A stretch of 64,000 nt of DNA, from assembly GCF_014218705.1 (NCBI RefSeq), contig NZ_JABBJF010000002.1:372001-436000 (forward strand), given 5' to 3'. Positions 62,589-64,000 of this stretch are shown piece by piece (the first letter of the stretch is position 1; each line of letters opens with the position of its first letter). A program made the translations under genes and the position numbers. Below the pieces are notes generated by a model, which worked only from the letters and a program-made list of their open reading frames with translations, was not told where the DNA came from and did not search any database. The stretch is from Kluyvera sichuanensis. GTDB taxonomy: Bacteria > Pseudomonadota > Gammaproteobacteria > Enterobacterales > Enterobacteriaceae.

Positions 62589-63641
62589 TTAACCACGGCG
62601 TGCCTTAACCGCGTTCGCTAACTGGCGCAGCACAGTATCGGTGTCTTCCCAGTTAATGCAGGCGTCGGTGATGCTTTTGCCATATACCAGCGGCTCGCCG
62701 CTATCCGGGTTCTGATTACCTTCCACCAGGTGGCTTTCAATCATCACGCCCATAATGGCTTTCTCCCCGTTGGCAATCTGATTGCAAACGTCAGTGCCGA
62801 CTTCCATCTGCTTTTTAAACTGCTTGCTGGAGTTAGCGTGGCTGAAATCAATCATGATTTGCGCCGGCAGGCCCGCTTTCGCCAGACCTTCTTTCACCGC
62901 CGCCACGTGTGAGGCGCTGTAGTTCGGCTCTTTACCGCCGCGCAGGATGATATGGCAATCGCCGTTACCGCTGGTGTTCACAATTGCAGAGTGGCCCCAT
63001 TTGGTCACGGACAGGAAACAGTGCGGCGCACCGGCAGCATTGATGGCATCAATCGCCACTTTAATCGTGCCGTCGGTACCGTTTTTGAAACCAACCGGGC
63101 AAGAGAGGCCAGACGCCAGTTCACGGTGGACCTGGGATTCGGTGGTACGCGCACCAATCGCGCCCCAGCTCATGAGATCTGCCAGGTACTGCGGGGTGAT
63201 CATATCCAGGAACTCGCCCGCCGCTGGCAGGCCAGTGTCGTTAATATCCAGCAGCAGCTTACGTGCAATACGTAGGCCGTCGTTAATCTGGAAGCTGTTA
63301 TCCATATGCGGATCGTTAATCAGCCCTTTCCAGCCAACGGTGGTGCGCGGCTTTTCAAAATAGACGCGCATAACGATTTCCAGCTCGCCCTGCAACTCTT
63401 CACGAATTTTCAGCAGGCGCTGCGCATACTCTTTGGCAGCAGCCGGATCGTGGATCGAGCAAGGACCAATCACTACCAGCAGACGATCGTCATCTCCCTT
63501 CAGGATCTGATGGATCGCTTTACGGGCATGAGACACCGTATTGGCGGCATTTTCAGTGGCTGGGAATTTTTCAAGGAGTGCTACAGGAGGTAATAACTCG
63601 TTGATCTCTTTAATGCGTAAATCGTCGTTCTGATAATTCAT
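62589..63641 (-). CDS. aroG: AroG, DAHP synthase (Phe-sensitive type)
   Basis: 350 residues, the E. coli AroG length. Condenses PEP and erythrose-4-phosphate at the entry of the shikimate pathway. Metal and substrate residues lie in VVIGPCSIHDP, RVYFEKPRTTVGWKGLINDP, MIDFSHANSSKQFKKQ and VIESHLVEGNQ-type segments. N-terminus MNYQNDDLRIKEINELLPPV marks it as AroG rather than AroF/AroH. TyrR box upstream. Confidence 0.96.
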   Translation of the reverse strand: MNYQNDDLRIKEINELLPPVALLEKFPATENAANTVSHARKAIHQILKGDDDRLLVVIGPCSIHDPAAAKEYAQRLLKIREELQGELEIVMRVYFEKPRTTVGWKGLINDPHMDNSFQINDGLRIARKLLLDINDTGLPAAGEFLDMITPQYLADLMSWGAIGARTTESQVHRELASGLSCPVGFKNGTDGTIKVAIDAINAAGAPHCFLSVTKWGHSAIVNTSGNGDCHIILRGGKEPNYSASHVAAVKEGLAKAGLPAQIMIDFSHANSSKQFKKQMEVGTDVCNQIANGEKAIMGVMIESHLVEGNQNPDSGEPLVYGKSITDACINWEDTDTVLRQLANAVKARRG

Positions 63642-63974
63642 GACTGTTCCAGTGTTGCCATACTTATATGATTGAGTGCAATCCCTTCAATCTATATCGT
63701 CAGTCAAAAAGTGTAAACTGGCTTTTACACTTTAGCCGAATAATAACTAAAAAAACCCTACAATTTAGAATTTAATAGCAAAAAACCCGCGTTATAACCG
63801 CAATAAACAACTTAATAATCTGCAAATTAGATTAAAAATAATATATTTCAATATCACTTGCCGCATTACGCGCTATTTTTGCCCGTGGGCTTTCGTTGCG
63901 TATTTCTGTGCGGAAAATACAAAGATCTGCAATGATGTCAGATAGTCACACTCAAATAGGGAAGGATGAGCGTC
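63642..63974. other. aroG-zitB intergenic region
   Basis: 333 bp, AT-rich, with the TyrR box and aroG promoter. E. coli ybgS is not present. No other feature seen. Confidence 0.7.
63712..63729 (-). promoter_or_regulatory. TyrR box of aroG
   Basis: TGTAAA-N6-TTTACA, a perfect strong TyrR box, 71 bp upstream of the aroG ATG. It supports Phe/Tyr/Trp-dependent repression. Confidence 0.9.
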
Positions 63975-64000
63975 ATGGCGCATAGGCATGATTCACACTC
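63975..64000 (+). CDS. zitB: ZitB, zinc efflux CDF transporter (first codons only)
   Basis: ATG at 63975 begins MAHRHDSHS, a His-rich N-terminus like that of E. coli ZitB (MAHSHSHTSS). GAAGG lies 9 bases upstream; a second ATG at 63966 is too close to it. zitB follows aroG (after ybgS) in E. coli. Only eight codons are in the window. Confidence 0.7.

Overview
The window is an ordinary chromosomal segment of a member of the Enterobacteriaceae. Nearly every protein can be recognised as the counterpart of an Escherichia coli K-12 gene from the galK / bio / moa / glnHPQ / ompX part of the map, and gene order largely follows E. coli in reverse. The G+C-rich codon use and the GC-rich REP repeats (GTAGCCCGG...CCGGG type) suggest the Enterobacter / Klebsiella / Kosakonia / Lelliottia neighbourhood rather than Escherichia; I cannot fix the genus from sequence alone. 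I see no phage, insertion sequence, tRNA, rRNA or CRISPR array.

Layout. 1-5 kb: manganese homeostasis (ybiR partial, mntR, small protein MntS), phosphoethanolamine transferase opgE, a NicO-type Ni/Co transporter not found here in E. coli, and ompX. 5-10 kb: rhtA, dps, glnHPQ (sigma-54/NtrC promoter) and rlmF. 10-17 kb: an orphan flavin reductase, the catecholate receptor fiu with ybiX, ybiJ and trpD2. 17-27 kb: dinG, rhlE, then cecR-ybhGFSR (TetR regulator plus ABC exporter), ybhQ and ybhL. 27-31 kb: moaABCDE behind a Moco riboswitch, and yvcK. 31-35.3 kb: eptA-pmrA-pmrB plus a 30-codon pmrR-like gene, with PmrA boxes at both ends. This lipid A modification cassette lies between yvcK and uvrB, which it does not in E. 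coli. 35-43 kb: uvrB (LexA and DnaA boxes), bioBFCD / bioA (BirA operator) and ybhB. 43-48 kb: a mannitol operon mtlADR with four CRP sites, again at a non-E. coli position. 48-56 kb: ybhC, pgl, ybhA, modABC (ModE box), acrZ, modE and modF. 57-64 kb: galETKM with both GalR operators, gpmA (Fur box), aroG (TyrR box) and the first codons of zitB.

Compared with the E. coli K-12 order (from memory), ybiO, mcbA, ybiI, ybhM-ybhN-clsB-ybhP, ybhJ-ybhI-ybhH-ybhD and ybgS are missing from their usual positions. The NicO gene, the flavin reductase, eptA-pmrAB-pmrR and mtlADR are additions. These swaps are the accessory content of an otherwise core region.

The most interesting signals are the self-contained PmrA regulon module with its tiny pmrR-like gene, a perfect 15-bp inverted repeat that buries the ybhB Shine-Dalgarno, the divergent relocated mtl operon with phased CRP sites, DnaA boxes ahead of uvrB, unexplained palindromes before dps and ybhQ, and a REP/BIME family with interchangeable loop modules. 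I do not see a wholly undescribed system.
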